NCBI GenBank assembly: GCA_017481575.1
Contig: JAFUPA010000068.1
Coordinates: 1-64,000 of the forward strand
DNA: 64,000 bases
DNA from: Clostridia bacterium
Lineage (GTDB): Bacteria > Bacillota > Clostridia > Oscillospirales > Acutalibacteraceae
Direction: 5' to 3'
The position numbers and the translations under genes were made by a program. Under the pieces are notes generated by a model, which was given only the letters and a program-made list of their open reading frames with translations, was not told where the DNA came from and made no database searches. Each line of letters opens with the position of its first letter. Positions within the stretch are counted from its first letter, which is position 1. Shown here one piece after another: positions 1 to 9,347 of the stretch.

Positions 1-5
1 CAGTG

Positions 6-94
6 TGGCGGAGAGAGTGGGATTCGAACCCACGGTACGTTGCCGTACGACGGTTTTCAAGACCGTTCCGTTATAACCACTTCGGTATCTCTCC
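6..94 (-). tRNA. tRNA-Ser (anticodon TGA)
   Basis: The minus strand folds as a class II tRNA. The 7-bp acceptor stem GGAGAGA/TCTCTCC lies at 94-88 and 16-10. The anticodon loop is CTTGAAA with anticodon TGA. There is a long variable arm (GTACGGCAACGTAC), a T-loop GGTTCGAATCC, discriminator G and an encoded CCA at 8-6. The long variable arm and discriminator G are serine identity features. It decodes UCA and related Ser codons. Confidence 0.95.
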
Positions 95-156
95 GAATGC
101 TCAAATATAGTATCACATAATTTTCAGCTTGTCAATACTAATTTTGCAAAAAATAA

Positions 157-190
157 TGCACAAAGCAGGAATTTTAAACTGCTTTGTGCA
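157..190 (-). terminator. Intrinsic terminator of the GT2/CDP-glycerol transferase gene
   Basis: A 12-bp perfect inverted repeat (TGCACAAAGCAG / CTGCTTTGTGCA) lies 7 bases past the stop codon of the minus-strand gene. On that strand it is followed by TTATTTTTTGC. Confidence 0.85.
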
Positions 191-196
191 TCTTGG

Positions 197-2815
197 TCAT
201 TTTACAAGGTTATAGAGTCTGTCGCAATGCTTAAGGTCTCTCTCTCCAAAGAAATCATCTGTTCTCTTCCGGTAAATGGGATTTGCATTGAAATCGTTTT
301 CGGCAAGGGTCTTAACTGCGTTCAACAGCTCTTCACCGCTCTGTGTGATGTCACCGAAGCCTTCTTCAAGAGGAAGGTCGAGCTTGGAGTAGCTGTGTGT
401 CAAGCCGGAACGGAATTGCTCGTAATCGGGAACAAAGTAGATAATCGGTCGGCTGAGGTAAACGAAGTCGAAAACAACAGACGAATAGTCGGTAATCATC
501 GCAAGGTAATCCTGCATATTTATGCCGTCCTGCGTAACGTTAATTCTCGGGTTGTCGACCTTGAAATACTTGTCATAATCTCTGAAAATCGGGTGATTTT
601 TAAAGTCGAGCGTAAGGTTGTGCTTCTCAAGCAGGTCTGCAAGCTCCTTTGAGTTAAGGAAGCTCATTGTCTCCTTATAGAACGGAGAAGCAAGGAACTT
701 TTCGGGGAGCAGAGCTCTTGTGTTGTTAACGTATTCGCCGATAAGGTTCATTCGCCAGGAGGGGGAGAAGAGGATTTTTCTCTTTGCGGGCTTGGTGACG
801 TCGATTGTGTCAAATCTCGGCATACCGCTGAAAATCAGGTCGTTTTCCTTGAAACGGTAAATCTCTTTGAAGTTCTTTTTCTCAAACTCGGAGGAAATTA
901 CAATCTTGTCGACATTTGATTTTTCTTTTGAATAAAGATTTGGCAGATTTGCGTGAAGCACGCCGTGCTGGAGGTAAATTATTTCTGCCTTCATCATATC
1001 GTAATACCACCTGAGCGGCAGATTGCCGAACGGGCTGATGATAGAAATTGAGTTAAAGGAAGTGAAAACCTTTGAGCAGTTGAGGAAAAGTATTCTGTGC
1101 TTTATGCTCTGGAACTTGACAAGGTGTTTCTTCTGTTTTGCGGTGAAGTATTTGTCCCTGTCGCTGTCCGAAAGATTGTCAACGATGTAGTATCTTTTAA
1201 TGCCGTCGTCAATGTCAAAGTCGTGCTTGAACTGCTCGTAGCCGTTGTCAAAAATATTCTCTCTGTCGCAGTAAAGCCAGATTTCGTTTTTGCCCTTTGT
1301 CAGCTTTGCAGTTGCACGGTAAATGAGTGCGTTTTTGTTTTCACGCAATGTTGCAATGTCGGCTCTTTTTGCCGCATTTTTAAGCTCGCCTGCGCTTGCT
1401 TTTTTAACAACAAAACCTTTTGAACGCTTGTTCAGCTCGACAGTATATTCACCGCAGGCAACAAGCGGCTTTACGTTATTCACAACACACTTGAAGCTGA
1501 AAAACGGCACGGGAGTTATAACCACATCGTCAACCTTAAGGCGGAAGCCGAAGCTGTTGTAATCAGAAAGCTTTATTGTGATGTCAAATCCGCCGAAGTT
1601 GTTTGTTTTAGCCTTGCCTTTATAGCAGCTGAACATGGTTTCGGTCATCGGGATTTCGTGCATTTTGTTATCGGTATCCGTGTAATAAAGGCTGAATTTT
1701 TCGAGCGGAAGAAGACAGGTCTTTACAAAGCCGGACACCTCAAGGCAATCGTTACGAATTCGCAGAACGTCAAAAACGATTGAGTGCGGCTGTGAGAACC
1801 AAAGGTCCTTGCCTGAATAGATGCTCAACGAAGTGCTGTTTACCGCATAGTCGTAGGAAAGACCCTTGAGATTGATAAAGCTTTCCATATGGAACGGGTC
1901 AACGTAAATTGAGTTGAAAATTATGTCGTTGTCGATTTTCTCAAGCACTTCTTTAACTGTAGCAAGCTGTTTTGCCTCTGTTTCGGGGTCGCAATGGCTG
2001 ACAAGCAGGTCAGACGTGATTCGCCAGTTTATGTTGTAAACCACCATTGCCTGTGCTGTCGGGTGCGGCTTGCCGTCGGCTGTGGTGCAAACCGAAAGAA
2101 GCTTGTTGAAAAAGTAGATGTACTGGTCAAAGCAATAGTAAGGGTCGTTGTGTATGGAGCTTGCCGACCCTGCGTGACGGTAATAAGTATAGGTTGCATT
2201 TTTAACAAAGCCTAACTTCTGCTTACGTGAAATCCACGAGAAAATGAAAAGCTGATCTTCGCCGAGAGTGAGGTTTGTGTCAAAAAGGATACGCTCGTTT
2301 TCAGGAACATTTTTAACGCAGATGTTCATTGTGGTCTGCATAATGTTCGGGTCAGCATTGATGTCGTAAACTGCTGTGTGGTCAAGAACGTCAAAACGCT
2401 TGTGACTTGTGATTTTTCCTGTCTCGCTCAGATAGTCGATATTATAGGTAACAAGGTCAACCTCGTCATAGTGAGCCTCAAAAAATTTGTAAAGCTCTTT
2501 AAGGCAGTTGTCGGAGATTGAATCGTCAGCGTCGAGGAAAAGGATATACTTACCCTCGGCAAGCTCAAGACCCTTATTTCTGGCAGACGAAACACCGCCG
2601 TTTTCCTTTTTGAAATAGAGGACATTGCTGTTTTCTTCCTTTAGCTTAAGGCAGATTTCATCACTTTTGTCCGATGAGCCGTCGTTTATAAAAACAACCT
2701 GAAAGTCAGACTGCTTCAAGGTCTGCTTCTTTAAACTGTTCATACAGTTTTCAAGATGCTTTTCGCAGTTGTAAACAGGAATTATGACGGATATTTTATA
2801 CTTGAAATTCGACAT
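197..2815 (-). CDS. Bifunctional GT2 glycosyltransferase / CDP-glycerol glycerophosphotransferase
   Basis: An 872-residue two-domain cytoplasmic enzyme. The N-terminal third is a GT-A fold family 2 glycosyltransferase: ISVIIPVYN at 8-16, FINDGSSD at 42-49, and the metal-binding DADD at about 95-98. The C-terminal part (about 520-870) matches the CDP-glycerol:poly(glycerophosphate) glycerophosphotransferase family of TagF/TagB type, with LQHGV near 615, FSPSWR and TDYSSV near 780. The middle segment is unassigned. Such fusions are known in Firmicutes clusters for teichoic-acid-like or capsular polymers, where one protein can add both sugar and polyol-phosphate units; the exact substrates cannot be read from sequence. 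It stands alone here, with its own terminator and divergent from a membrane acyltransferase, so a shared role in surface-polymer decoration is an inference. Confidence 0.85.
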   Translation of the reverse strand: MSNFKYKISVIIPVYNCEKHLENCMNSLKKQTLKQSDFQVVFINDGSSDKSDEICLKLKEENSNVLYFKKENGGVSSARNKGLELAEGKYILFLDADDSISDNCLKELYKFFEAHYDEVDLVTYNIDYLSETGKITSHKRFDVLDHTAVYDINADPNIMQTTMNICVKNVPENERILFDTNLTLGEDQLFIFSWISRKQKLGFVKNATYTYYRHAGSASSIHNDPYYCFDQYIYFFNKLLSVCTTADGKPHPTAQAMVVYNINWRITSDLLVSHCDPETEAKQLATVKEVLEKIDNDIIFNSIYVDPFHMESFINLKGLSYDYAVNSTSLSIYSGKDLWFSQPHSIVFDVLRIRNDCLEVSGFVKTCLLPLEKFSLYYTDTDNKMHEIPMTETMFSCYKGKAKTNNFGGFDITIKLSDYNSFGFRLKVDDVVITPVPFFSFKCVVNNVKPLVACGEYTVELNKRSKGFVVKKASAGELKNAAKRADIATLRENKNALIYRATAKLTKGKNEIWLYCDRENIFDNGYEQFKHDFDIDDGIKRYYIVDNLSDSDRDKYFTAKQKKHLVKFQSIKHRILFLNCSKVFTSFNSISIISPFGNLPLRWYYDMMKAEIIYLQHGVLHANLPNLYSKEKSNVDKIVISSEFEKKNFKEIYRFKENDLIFSGMPRFDTIDVTKPAKRKILFSPSWRMNLIGEYVNNTRALLPEKFLASPFYKETMSFLNSKELADLLEKHNLTLDFKNHPIFRDYDKYFKVDNPRINVTQDGINMQDYLAMITDYSSVVFDFVYLSRPIIYFVPDYEQFRSGLTHSYSKLDLPLEEGFGDITQSGEELLNAVKTLAENDFNANPIYRKRTDDFFGERDLKHCDRLYNLVK

Positions 2816-2914
2816 CTGAACAAGTCCTTTTCGTTTAATATTTTTTACACTATATTACAATATGGCACGAAAAAAATCAACACTTTAAATGTTAAATATC
2901 ACCTGCTGATTTTA

Positions 2915-2943
2915 TTGACTTTATATTTCAAGAATTATATAAT
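2915..2943 (+). promoter_or_regulatory. Sigma-A-type promoter of the acyltransferase gene
   Basis: TTGACT at 2915-2920 and a perfect TATAAT at 2938-2943 with a 17-bp spacer, 31 bp before the chosen ATG. Confidence 0.8.
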
Positions 2944-2974
2944 AGACAAAAAGGGAAATTGTAGGAGGAGTAAA

Positions 2975-4024
2975 ATGTTTGTATTTCTTGTAATTCTTTC
3001 GTGGATATGTATTTACGGAATGAAAATCAGCCCTGTCAAAGAGTTTAACAAAGACTATATATCAAGGGACAACACAACTGCGGTCAAGGGTATTTTTGTT
3101 TTCCTTGTATTTATGAGCCACTTTATTCAGTATTACGAATTGTCCACGGTCTTTGATAACCCGTACAAGGTTGTAAGGCTTTTTCTCGGGCAACTTGTGG
3201 TTGTAATGTTCCTGTTCTATTCGGGCTACGGAATATTTGAAAGCGTTAAGCGTAAGGGTACGGACTATATAAAAACGTTCCCGACAAACCGTGTTTTAAA
3301 AACCTTGCTTCACCTTGACCTTGCGGTTATGCTTTTCTTTATCCTTAACCTTATAACAGGCAAGGAAATGACACTTGAAAAAGTGCTTTGGTCGCTTATC
3401 GGCTGGAAAAATATCGGCAACAGTAACTGGTTTATGTTCACGATTCTTGTTTTATATATTGTGATTTATGTTGCTTTTATGCTGTTTAAAAAGCACAAGG
3501 TTGCGGCTCTGATTTTTACAACGGCATTAACCTTTGCTTATATTGCAATTATGCGTCACGTTTTTGAGCTTGCGGCTTATTGGTACAACACTTCTCTTTG
3601 CTTGCCGCTTGGCTTGTGGTATTCGTACTTTAAAGAAAAAATTGAAGCCTTTGTGATGAAAAACAATATCATATATTTCATAACAACAGCGGTGTGCTTG
3701 GCGGCTTTTGTTTTGTGCCACATGAACAAGCGAGAGTTCGGTGTATATCTTCTTTGGACACTTACTTTTACATTGCTCGTTGTTTTACTCACAATGAAAG
3801 TGAATTTCGGCAACAAGGTGCTTTATTGGCTTGGTAATCACGTTTTCAGCGTCTATATTCTTCAAAGACTACCATTGTCTGTTTTTAATGAAATAGAGGC
3901 GATTTCTTCAAACAGATATCTTTTCTTTGTGCTTTCGTTCGGTGTTACGGCAATACTTGCTGAACTCTTTGACCGTGCAACGGGTGCGCTCGACAAGCTG
4001 ATTTTTAAAAAGAGAACAAAATAA
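2975..4024 (+). CDS. Membrane acyltransferase (acyltransferase 3 / OafA-like family)
   Basis: A polytopic membrane protein of 349 residues with about ten hydrophobic segments. The early segment (TTAVKGIFVFLVFMSHF) resembles the conserved N-terminal helix of acyltransferase-3 proteins, whose histidine is functionally important. The family O-acylates extracytoplasmic sugars or polymers. The ATG at 2975 is chosen because AGGAGG lies just upstream and the promoter at 2915-2943 must precede the start; upstream in-frame ATGs would put the promoter inside the gene. It is divergent from the CDP-glycerol transferase fusion and convergent with an SGNH hydrolase gene. Acylation of a surface polymer made by the neighbour is plausible but unproven. 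Confidence 0.75.
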   Translation: MFVFLVILSWICIYGMKISPVKEFNKDYISRDNTTAVKGIFVFLVFMSHFIQYYELSTVFDNPYKVVRLFLGQLVVVMFLFYSGYGIFESVKRKGTDYIKTFPTNRVLKTLLHLDLAVMLFFILNLITGKEMTLEKVLWSLIGWKNIGNSNWFMFTILVLYIVIYVAFMLFKKHKVAALIFTTALTFAYIAIMRHVFELAAYWYNTSLCLPLGLWYSYFKEKIEAFVMKNNIIYFITTAVCLAAFVLCHMNKREFGVYLLWTLTFTLLVVLLTMKVNFGNKVLYWLGNHVFSVYILQRLPLSVFNEIEAISSNRYLFFVLSFGVTAILAELFDRATGALDKLIFKKRTK

Positions 4025-4028
4025 AAGT

Positions 4029-4055
4029 AACGCAGAGGATTTTGTCCTCTGCGTT
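4029..4055. terminator. Bidirectional intrinsic terminator
   Basis: AACGCAGAGGA/TCCTCTGCGTT hairpin between two convergent genes, with T-rich flanks on both strands. Confidence 0.8.
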
Positions 4056-4060
4056 TAATC

Positions 4061-4693
4061 TTATGTGTTTGAGTGAACTTCCTCAATGACCTCTGCAACG
4101 TAATCTGCATAGATGTGACCGACAAAGTCTGCACCGACACCGTATGTAAGGTGAACGCCGTCCTCGGAAAATGCTTTCCAATCCGTTTTTACACAAGCGG
4201 CGGCAAGTATGCCGTCAAGGGGAATAAACAGGTCTGCGTACTCTCTTGCGAGCTTACGCACAATCTGAATTTTCGGGTCAAGGTCTTCACGGAAATAGAG
4301 CTTATCCTCGGCAGGGAGCAGGAACTGCTCGAGCATAACAATTTTTGCATTTGTCTTTTCTTTAATAGCATCAAGCACGGTGCGATAGTTTTCTTCAAAC
4401 TTTTCGTCAGAGAGCCACTCCTTTGTGTCGGCTCTGTGCCACGTGTCGTTAACACCGATAAGTATTGATACGATGTCGGGCTGAACGTCAACAAAATCTG
4501 ACTGCAATCTGTTAACAAGGTCAATGGTCTGGTTACCGCTTATGCCAAGGTCAACAAACTCAAAATCCATTCCCTCGAAATAGTCCTTAAGATACTTTGC
4601 GGCATACTTCGGGTAGCCGTTGCCGAGGTCGTGAATGTCGTCACGGTTGCGGTCGGCATCTGTTATGCTGTCGCCCTGAAATAAAATTTTCAT
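4061..4693 (-). CDS. SGNH/GDSL-family hydrolase
   Basis: A 210-residue esterase-like hydrolase. The four SGNH blocks are visible: GDSIT at 7-11 (nucleophile Ser), GISGNQ (oxyanion Gly/Asn), IGVNDTWH (block III Asn) and DGVHLT near the C terminus (catalytic Asp-x-x-His). There is no signal peptide, so it probably acts in the cytoplasm on an acyl or acetyl ester. It resembles the sugar-ester lipase/acetylesterase subgroup; the substrate is unknown. The start overlaps the stop of the upstream phosphopantetheinyl transferase gene by 4 bases (ATGA type), so the two are translationally coupled. Confidence 0.85.
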   Translation of the reverse strand: MKILFQGDSITDADRNRDDIHDLGNGYPKYAAKYLKDYFEGMDFEFVDLGISGNQTIDLVNRLQSDFVDVQPDIVSILIGVNDTWHRADTKEWLSDEKFEENYRTVLDAIKEKTNAKIVMLEQFLLPAEDKLYFREDLDPKIQIVRKLAREYADLFIPLDGILAAACVKTDWKAFSEDGVHLTYGVGADFVGHIYADYVAEVIEEVHSNT

Positions 4694-5307
4694 AAGATTT
4701 CCTCCAAGTTTTTAATTTCTTTTATCTCGGAAAATTCTCTTGAACCGCAAACGGAAATCAAGAGATTTTTTCTTTCAGAAGTTGTAAAAATTTTTTCGTA
4801 TTTTTTAAAAGTTTTTTCGTTCGTTTCAAAGCAATAATTTTTAAGAAAAGCAACAGTTTCTCCGTTGCATTTTACTGCACTTTCTTTTAAAGTCCACAGT
4901 CGGGTAAACTCTTCTTCAGGTGAATTGCTTTTTGAAATCAATTCTTTTTCTTCTTCGGAAAAGCAACGTTCAACAACTCCGTTTTTAACGGACAGAATGT
5001 CCTGAACGTCAATGCCTACAGGCTTTGTGTCGGCGACAACCGCAACTCCGCCGTTTGTGTGGCTGATATTGAAAAAGATGTTTTCATTGTTTTTTAAAAA
5101 CGGCTTTCCGTTTTCTCCGATTTCAATTTCAAAACTTTCAACACCGAAATCCGCAAGAGATTTTTTCAAAAGCAAGTAAGAAATTACGCAGTTTTCTTTG
5201 TCTCTTTTTTGCTTTGTTTTTTCAAATTTTTCTCTGCGGTTTTGCGGTAAAAATTTCAAAAATTTTTCGGCAGAAAATTCATCATAATTTTTAAAAAAAT
5301 AAATCAT
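4690..5307 (-). CDS. 4'-phosphopantetheinyl transferase (Sfp/AcpT-type)
   Basis: Transfers 4'-phosphopantetheine from coenzyme A to a serine of an acyl or peptidyl carrier protein. Diagnostic motifs are GIDVQDI (Mg-binding Asp, family consensus GxDxE, here with Gln instead of Glu) and FTRLWTLKESAVK (family W-x-x-K-E-x-x-x-K). The start is taken at ATG 5307; a GTG four codons earlier is possible but has no Shine-Dalgarno. No carrier protein or NRPS/PKS genes occur in the window, so the client is unknown; it might serve fatty-acid ACP or a cluster elsewhere. It lies 8 bases after the TtcA-like gene and overlaps the SGNH hydrolase gene, forming a three-gene operon. The coding sequence is distinctly AT-rich. 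Confidence 0.85.
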   Translation of the reverse strand: MIYFFKNYDEFSAEKFLKFLPQNRREKFEKTKQKRDKENCVISYLLLKKSLADFGVESFEIEIGENGKPFLKNNENIFFNISHTNGGVAVVADTKPVGIDVQDILSVKNGVVERCFSEEEKELISKSNSPEEEFTRLWTLKESAVKCNGETVAFLKNYCFETNEKTFKKYEKIFTTSERKNLLISVCGSREFSEIKEIKNLEEIL

Positions 5308-5315
5308 TATTTCTT

Positions 5316-6149
5316 TCACTCTTTGTCGTAGTTTTCGGTAAAGAGATGAACCTCTCCGCCGTCACGGTCACGGTAGCCGATTATTGTCGCAAGGTTTACG
5401 TTGTGTATGCTTTTAAAAATATTCATATCAACCTTGTCGTTTTCGGCGGTGAGCTTTCGGATCAGCTCTTTTACCTCCTGACGTTTTGAGCCGTCGCAGG
5501 TTTCCTCATTCTTTTGCGTCACACTGCACGCACAGCGGATGAACTCGAGCTCATTGTACCTTGCCCACGAAATTATATCTCTTTCACGAACCATATAAAG
5601 CGGACGGATAAGCTCCATTCCCTCAAAATTTGTACTTTTGAGCTTTGGCATCATTGTCTTGATTTCAGCGCCGTAAAGCATACTCATCAGCGTTGTTTCA
5701 ATTGCATCGTCAAAGTGGTGTCCGAGTGCAATTTTGTTGCACCCCATATCCTGAGCCTGCTTGTAAAGGTAGCCTCTTCGCATCCTTGCACACAGGTAGC
5801 ACGGCGAGCCGCCACCGACATTCTGTACGGAATTAAAAATAGGGGAGTTGAAAACCGTAATCGGCAGGTCGAGTATTTTTGCGTTGTCGATAATTTTTTC
5901 TCGGTTTTCGGCGTGGTAGCCGGGATCCATGACAATGTATTCAACGTGGAACTCAAAATCGCTGTATTTTTGCAGATGTTGCATACATTTTGCAAGAAGC
6001 ATCGAGTCCTTACCGCCCGAAATGCACACGGCAATCCTGTCGCCGGGCTGAATAAGCTGATAATCCTTGATTGCGGCAACAAAATTATTCCATATTGTCT
6101 TGCGGTATTTTTTAATTATGCTTCTTTCAATAAGCTGATGTCGTTCCAT
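5316..6149 (-). CDS. TtcA-like tRNA 2-thiolation PP-loop ATPase
   Basis: An adenine-nucleotide alpha-hydrolase fold protein of the TtcA/TilS family. The PP-loop SGGKDSM lies near residue 45. A CxxC motif (PCYLCARMRRG) and a later Cys pair (CAC followed by EETCDGSKRQ) fit the Fe-S/sulfur-transfer cysteines of TtcA enzymes, and GHHFDDAIETTLM is the conserved downstream block. TtcA makes 2-thiocytidine at tRNA position 32; which tRNA base this Firmicutes paralogue thiolates is not certain. The start is set at ATG 6149 because GGAG sits 8 bases upstream; the TTG at 6161 overlaps that Shine-Dalgarno. First gene of the operon with the phosphopantetheinyl transferase and SGNH hydrolase. Confidence 0.85.
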   Translation of the reverse strand: MERHQLIERSIIKKYRKTIWNNFVAAIKDYQLIQPGDRIAVCISGGKDSMLLAKCMQHLQKYSDFEFHVEYIVMDPGYHAENREKIIDNAKILDLPITVFNSPIFNSVQNVGGGSPCYLCARMRRGYLYKQAQDMGCNKIALGHHFDDAIETTLMSMLYGAEIKTMMPKLKSTNFEGMELIRPLYMVRERDIISWARYNELEFIRCACSVTQKNEETCDGSKRQEVKELIRKLTAENDKVDMNIFKSIHNVNLATIIGYRDRDGGEVHLFTENYDKE

Positions 6150-6228
6150 ATTTTTCTCCAAAAGTCTGATTAGGTTTATTTTATCACTGCTTTTGACAAT
6201 TTACAACAGTACAGACAAAGTTTTTAGG

Positions 6229-6257
6229 TTGAAAAAAGAAATATTTTAATGTATAAT
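6229..6257 (+). promoter_or_regulatory. Sigma-A-type promoter of lon
   Basis: TTGAAA at 6229-6234 and TATAAT at 6252-6257, 17-bp spacer. It overlaps an in-frame ATG at 6249, which rules that ATG out as the start of lon. No CIRCE or CtsR-like repeat was recognised nearby. Confidence 0.75.
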
Positions 6258-6296
6258 AACACCATATGTTTTTGGATATATTATGGAGTTGATTTT

Positions 6297-8699
6297 TTGA
6301 ACAGATTAAATGATTATAAGGTGATGCCGACCGTCGCCCTGAGAGGACTTGTTATCTTCCCGGGTATGACGCTTAATTTTGATGTCGGCAGACAGCGTTC
6401 TATAGATGCAATCAAGGCGGCAATGGCGGACACAAGAGAGATTTTTCTTGTTGCACAAAAGGATGTGCGTGACGACGAGCCGAATTTTGACGAGCTTTTC
6501 AAAATGGGTACGGTTGCAAAGATAAGTCACATTTTGCGTCTTCCGAACACGGAGACAATCCGTATTTCTGTTGAGGGTCTTTACCGTGCCTCACTTGTCG
6601 ATATGCTTCAGACCCAGCCGTATCTTATTGCTGATGTCAAGGCACGCAGAACAACTGCGATTAAGGCAGAGGACAAGGATTACGAAATTGCACTCGTAAG
6701 ACAGACGAAGGATTATTTTGAAGATTATGCTGATGTCGCACCGCAGATGCCGGGTGATTTGATTCTCGAGGTGCTTGAAAAAAACGGCGCAGGCGAGCTT
6801 GCTGACTATATTGCAGGCAACATTATGCTTGAATACAAAAAGCGTCAGACAATTCTCAACGAGGTCAATCCTCTTCGCAGACTTGAAAAGGTTTGCTGTC
6901 TTCTTGCAAAAGAGGGCGACCTTATGCGCCTTGAAAACGACATTAACCGCAAGGTGCAGGAAAATATAGATAAAAGCCAACGTGAATATTATCTCCACGA
7001 GCAGATGAAGGTTATTTCCGACGAGCTTAACGACGGCGCATCTCCACAGGAGGAGTGCGAGGAGTTCAAGGAGAAAATTAAGGCTCTCGGACTCGAAGAG
7101 GAGAGCGAAAAGAAGCTTCTTAAGGAATGCTCACGTCTTGAAAAAATGTCACCGACATCACCCGAGGCAACAGTCAGCAGAGTGTATATCGAAACCTGCA
7201 TTGATCTGCCGTGGAACAAGGTGACAGAGGACAACCTGAACCTTGCTCACGCAAGAAAAATCCTTGACCGTGACCATTACGGAATGGATAAAATCAAAGA
7301 AAGAATTATTGAAGCACTTGCTGTCCGCAAGCTGTCCGACGGCGGCTACGGTCAGACCTTGTGTTTTGTCGGACCTCCGGGTGTAGGTAAAACATCAATC
7401 GCAAAGAGTGTTGCCGAGGCTATGGGCAGAAAGTTCTCCCGTGTTTCTCTCGGCGGTGTTCATGACGAGGCTGAAATCCGTGGTCACAGAAAGACTTATA
7501 TCGGCTCAATGCCCGGCAGAATTATTGCGGCTGTTAAGTCCGCAGGCACAAAAAATCCGATAATTCTGCTTGACGAAATAGACAAGCTCGGCTCTGACTA
7601 CAAGGGCGACCCGTCCTCCGCACTTCTGGAGGTGCTTGACGGTGAGCAGAACGGCACATTTACCGACCATTACGTTGATATGCCGTTTGATTTGAGCAAG
7701 GTTATGTTCATCACAACCGCAAACGACAAGTCAACAATCCCTGCTCCGCTTCTTGACAGAATGGAAATTATTGAGCTCCCGAGCTACACGCACGAGGAGA
7801 AGTTCAACATTGCGAAGAAGCATCTTGTTCCCAAGCAGGCAAAGCTCCACGGACTCGATGCCAAGACATTTAAAATAAACGACAAGGCTTTGCGTGACGT
7901 TATTGACGGCTATACACGTGAGGCAGGTGTACGCCGTCTTGAACAGCAGATTGCCGCCCTTTGCAGAAAGGGTGCGGCGGCAATAGTCGGCGGCAAGGAA
8001 ACAGCCGTTTCCGTCAAGGTCGGTGACCTTGAAGCGTTACTCGGTCCGAAGAAGTATATTCCCGAAACTATCGACGAGGAGTCGGCTGTCGGTGTTGTCA
8101 ACGGTCTTGCGTGGACAAGTGTCGGCGGTGAGATGCTTCAGGTAGAGGTCGCAGTGCTTGACGGTACAGGCAAGGTTGAGCTTACAGGCTCTCTCGGTGA
8201 TGTTATGAAAGAGTCGGCAATGGCGGCTATCAGTTTTATCAGAAGCCGTGTCGACAAGTACGGAATAAACCCGAAATTCTACAAGGAAAAGGATATTCAC
8301 ATCCATGTTCCCGAGGGTGCCGTTCCGAAGGACGGTCCGTCCGCAGGTGTAACAATGGCAACGGCTTTGCTTTCAGCATTGACAGACACTCCCGTTGACA
8401 GCCATACCGCTATGACGGGTGAAATCTCACTCCGAGGCAGAGTTATGCCTATCGGCGGCTTGCGTGAAAAGTCAATGGCGGCTTACAGAATGGGTATGAA
8501 GCAGGTAATTGTTCCGAAGAAAAATATGGCAGACCTTGCCGACGTTGACGAAAAGGTTAAGGCAACGATAAAATTCATTCCTGCAACAAGCCTTGATGAG
8601 GTTTTTGACAACGCTCTTGTTAAAACCGGCAAAGAGAAAAAGGCTGTTGCGGCAATGGCAGGCAAGGGTGAAGTCGGATATAATATTATGAGAACCTGA
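6297..8699 (+). CDS. lon: ATP-dependent Lon protease
   Basis: A cytosolic AAA+ serine protease of about 800 residues that degrades damaged and regulatory proteins. The N-terminal LON substrate-binding domain begins at the start ([15 protein letters not shown]). Walker A is GPPGVGKTS, Walker B is [11 protein letters not shown], and the protease Ser-Lys dyad lies in KDGPSAGVT and [12 protein letters not shown], where Lys is normal for LonA. The start is a TTG at 6297 with GGAG 8 bases upstream; an ATG 48 bases earlier sits inside the promoter -10 box. It is followed 12 bases later by engB, the usual lon-engB pairing of Firmicutes. Confidence 0.96.
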   Translation: MNRLNDYKVMPTVALRGLVIFPGMTLNFDVGRQRSIDAIKAAMADTREIFLVAQKDVRDDEPNFDELFKMGTVAKISHILRLPNTETIRISVEGLYRASLVDMLQTQPYLIADVKARRTTAIKAEDKDYEIALVRQTKDYFEDYADVAPQMPGDLILEVLEKNGAGELADYIAGNIMLEYKKRQTILNEVNPLRRLEKVCCLLAKEGDLMRLENDINRKVQENIDKSQREYYLHEQMKVISDELNDGASPQEECEEFKEKIKALGLEEESEKKLLKECSRLEKMSPTSPEATVSRVYIETCIDLPWNKVTEDNLNLAHARKILDRDHYGMDKIKERIIEALAVRKLSDGGYGQTLCFVGPPGVGKTSIAKSVAEAMGRKFSRVSLGGVHDEAEIRGHRKTYIGSMPGRIIAAVKSAGTKNPIILLDEIDKLGSDYKGDPSSALLEVLDGEQNGTFTDHYVDMPFDLSKVMFITTANDKSTIPAPLLDRMEIIELPSYTHEEKFNIAKKHLVPKQAKLHGLDAKTFKINDKALRDVIDGYTREAGVRRLEQQIAALCRKGAAAIVGGKETAVSVKVGDLEALLGPKKYIPETIDEESAVGVVNGLAWTSVGGEMLQVEVAVLDGTGKVELTGSLGDVMKESAMAAISFIRSRVDKYGINPKFYKEKDIHIHVPEGAVPKDGPSAGVTMATALLSALTDTPVDSHTAMTGEISLRGRVMPIGGLREKSMAAYRMGMKQVIVPKKNMADLADVDEKVKATIKFIPATSLDEVFDNALVKTGKEKKAVAAMAGKGEVGYNIMRT

Positions 8700-8711
8700 G
8701 GAGGTTGAACG

Positions 8712-9299
8712 ATGAGATTTGACAAGGTTAAATACGAGGCATCTTACGGCACAAGTCAGCAGCTACCGAAGTCAGAAGCTGTTGAAATTGCATTCGCAGG
8801 CAGGTCAAATGTCGGCAAATCATCAATGCTCAACAAGGTGCTCAACAGAAAAAATCTTGCAAGAGTAAGTTCTGTTCCCGGCAAGACTGTAACGGTCAAT
8901 TTCTTTGACTGCGACGGTGTAAAGCTTGTTGACCTTCCCGGTTACGGCTACGCAAAGGTTAATTTCAACGAGAAAAAGCGTTGGGCAGACCTTATGGAGG
9001 GTTACTTTAACTCGGGCAGAAATATCCGCCTTGTTGTTCAGCTTACGGATATGCGTCACCCTGCAACAAAGGATGACCTTGATATGATGCGTTTTTTGCA
9101 GGCGGCGGGGTATAATTTTATTGTTGTTATGACAAAAAGCGACAAGCTTAACAAAACCGAGCGCACAAAGCGCCTTGAAGCGGTTAAGGAAGAGCTTGCG
9201 GAATTTGGCGATATCGTTACTATTCCGTTTTCTGCACAGAACGGCGAGGGTGCGGACAAGGTAAGAGAAGCAATTGAACAATACAGTAAAGCAGAATAA
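8712..9299 (+). CDS. engB: Ribosome biogenesis GTP-binding protein EngB/YsxC
   Basis: A 195-residue P-loop GTPase required for late assembly of the large ribosomal subunit. The G motifs are in order: G1 AGRSNVGKSS near 28-37, G2 region PGKTVTVNFF, G3 DLPGYGYAKV, G4 MTKSDKL (TKxD), and G5 PFSAQNGEG. Length is normal for the family. AGGAGG lies 8 bases before the ATG, and the gene is co-transcribed with lon. Confidence 0.96.
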   Translation: MRFDKVKYEASYGTSQQLPKSEAVEIAFAGRSNVGKSSMLNKVLNRKNLARVSSVPGKTVTVNFFDCDGVKLVDLPGYGYAKVNFNEKKRWADLMEGYFNSGRNIRLVVQLTDMRHPATKDDLDMMRFLQAAGYNFIVVMTKSDKLNKTERTKRLEAVKEELAEFGDIVTIPFSAQNGEGADKVREAIEQYSKAE

Positions 9300-9303
9300 A
9301 AAT

Positions 9304-9334
9304 AAAGGCTGTTGCAGTTTTTGCAACAGCCTTT
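9304..9334. terminator. Bidirectional terminator after engB
   Basis: AAAGGCTGTTGCA / TGCAACAGCCTTT hairpin with a T-rich loop, between the convergent engB and LRR protein genes. Confidence 0.8.
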
Positions 9335-9347
9335 CGTTATGTACTTA

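Noticed and set aside
5514..6173. A 219-codon open frame antisense to the TtcA-like gene
   Set aside because: Overlaps a gene with clear PP-loop and CxxC motifs; the antisense product has no recognisable features.
6249..6296. An N-terminal extension of Lon starting at ATG 6249
   Set aside because: That ATG overlaps the -10 box of the promoter, and a TTG at 6297 has a well-placed GGAG.
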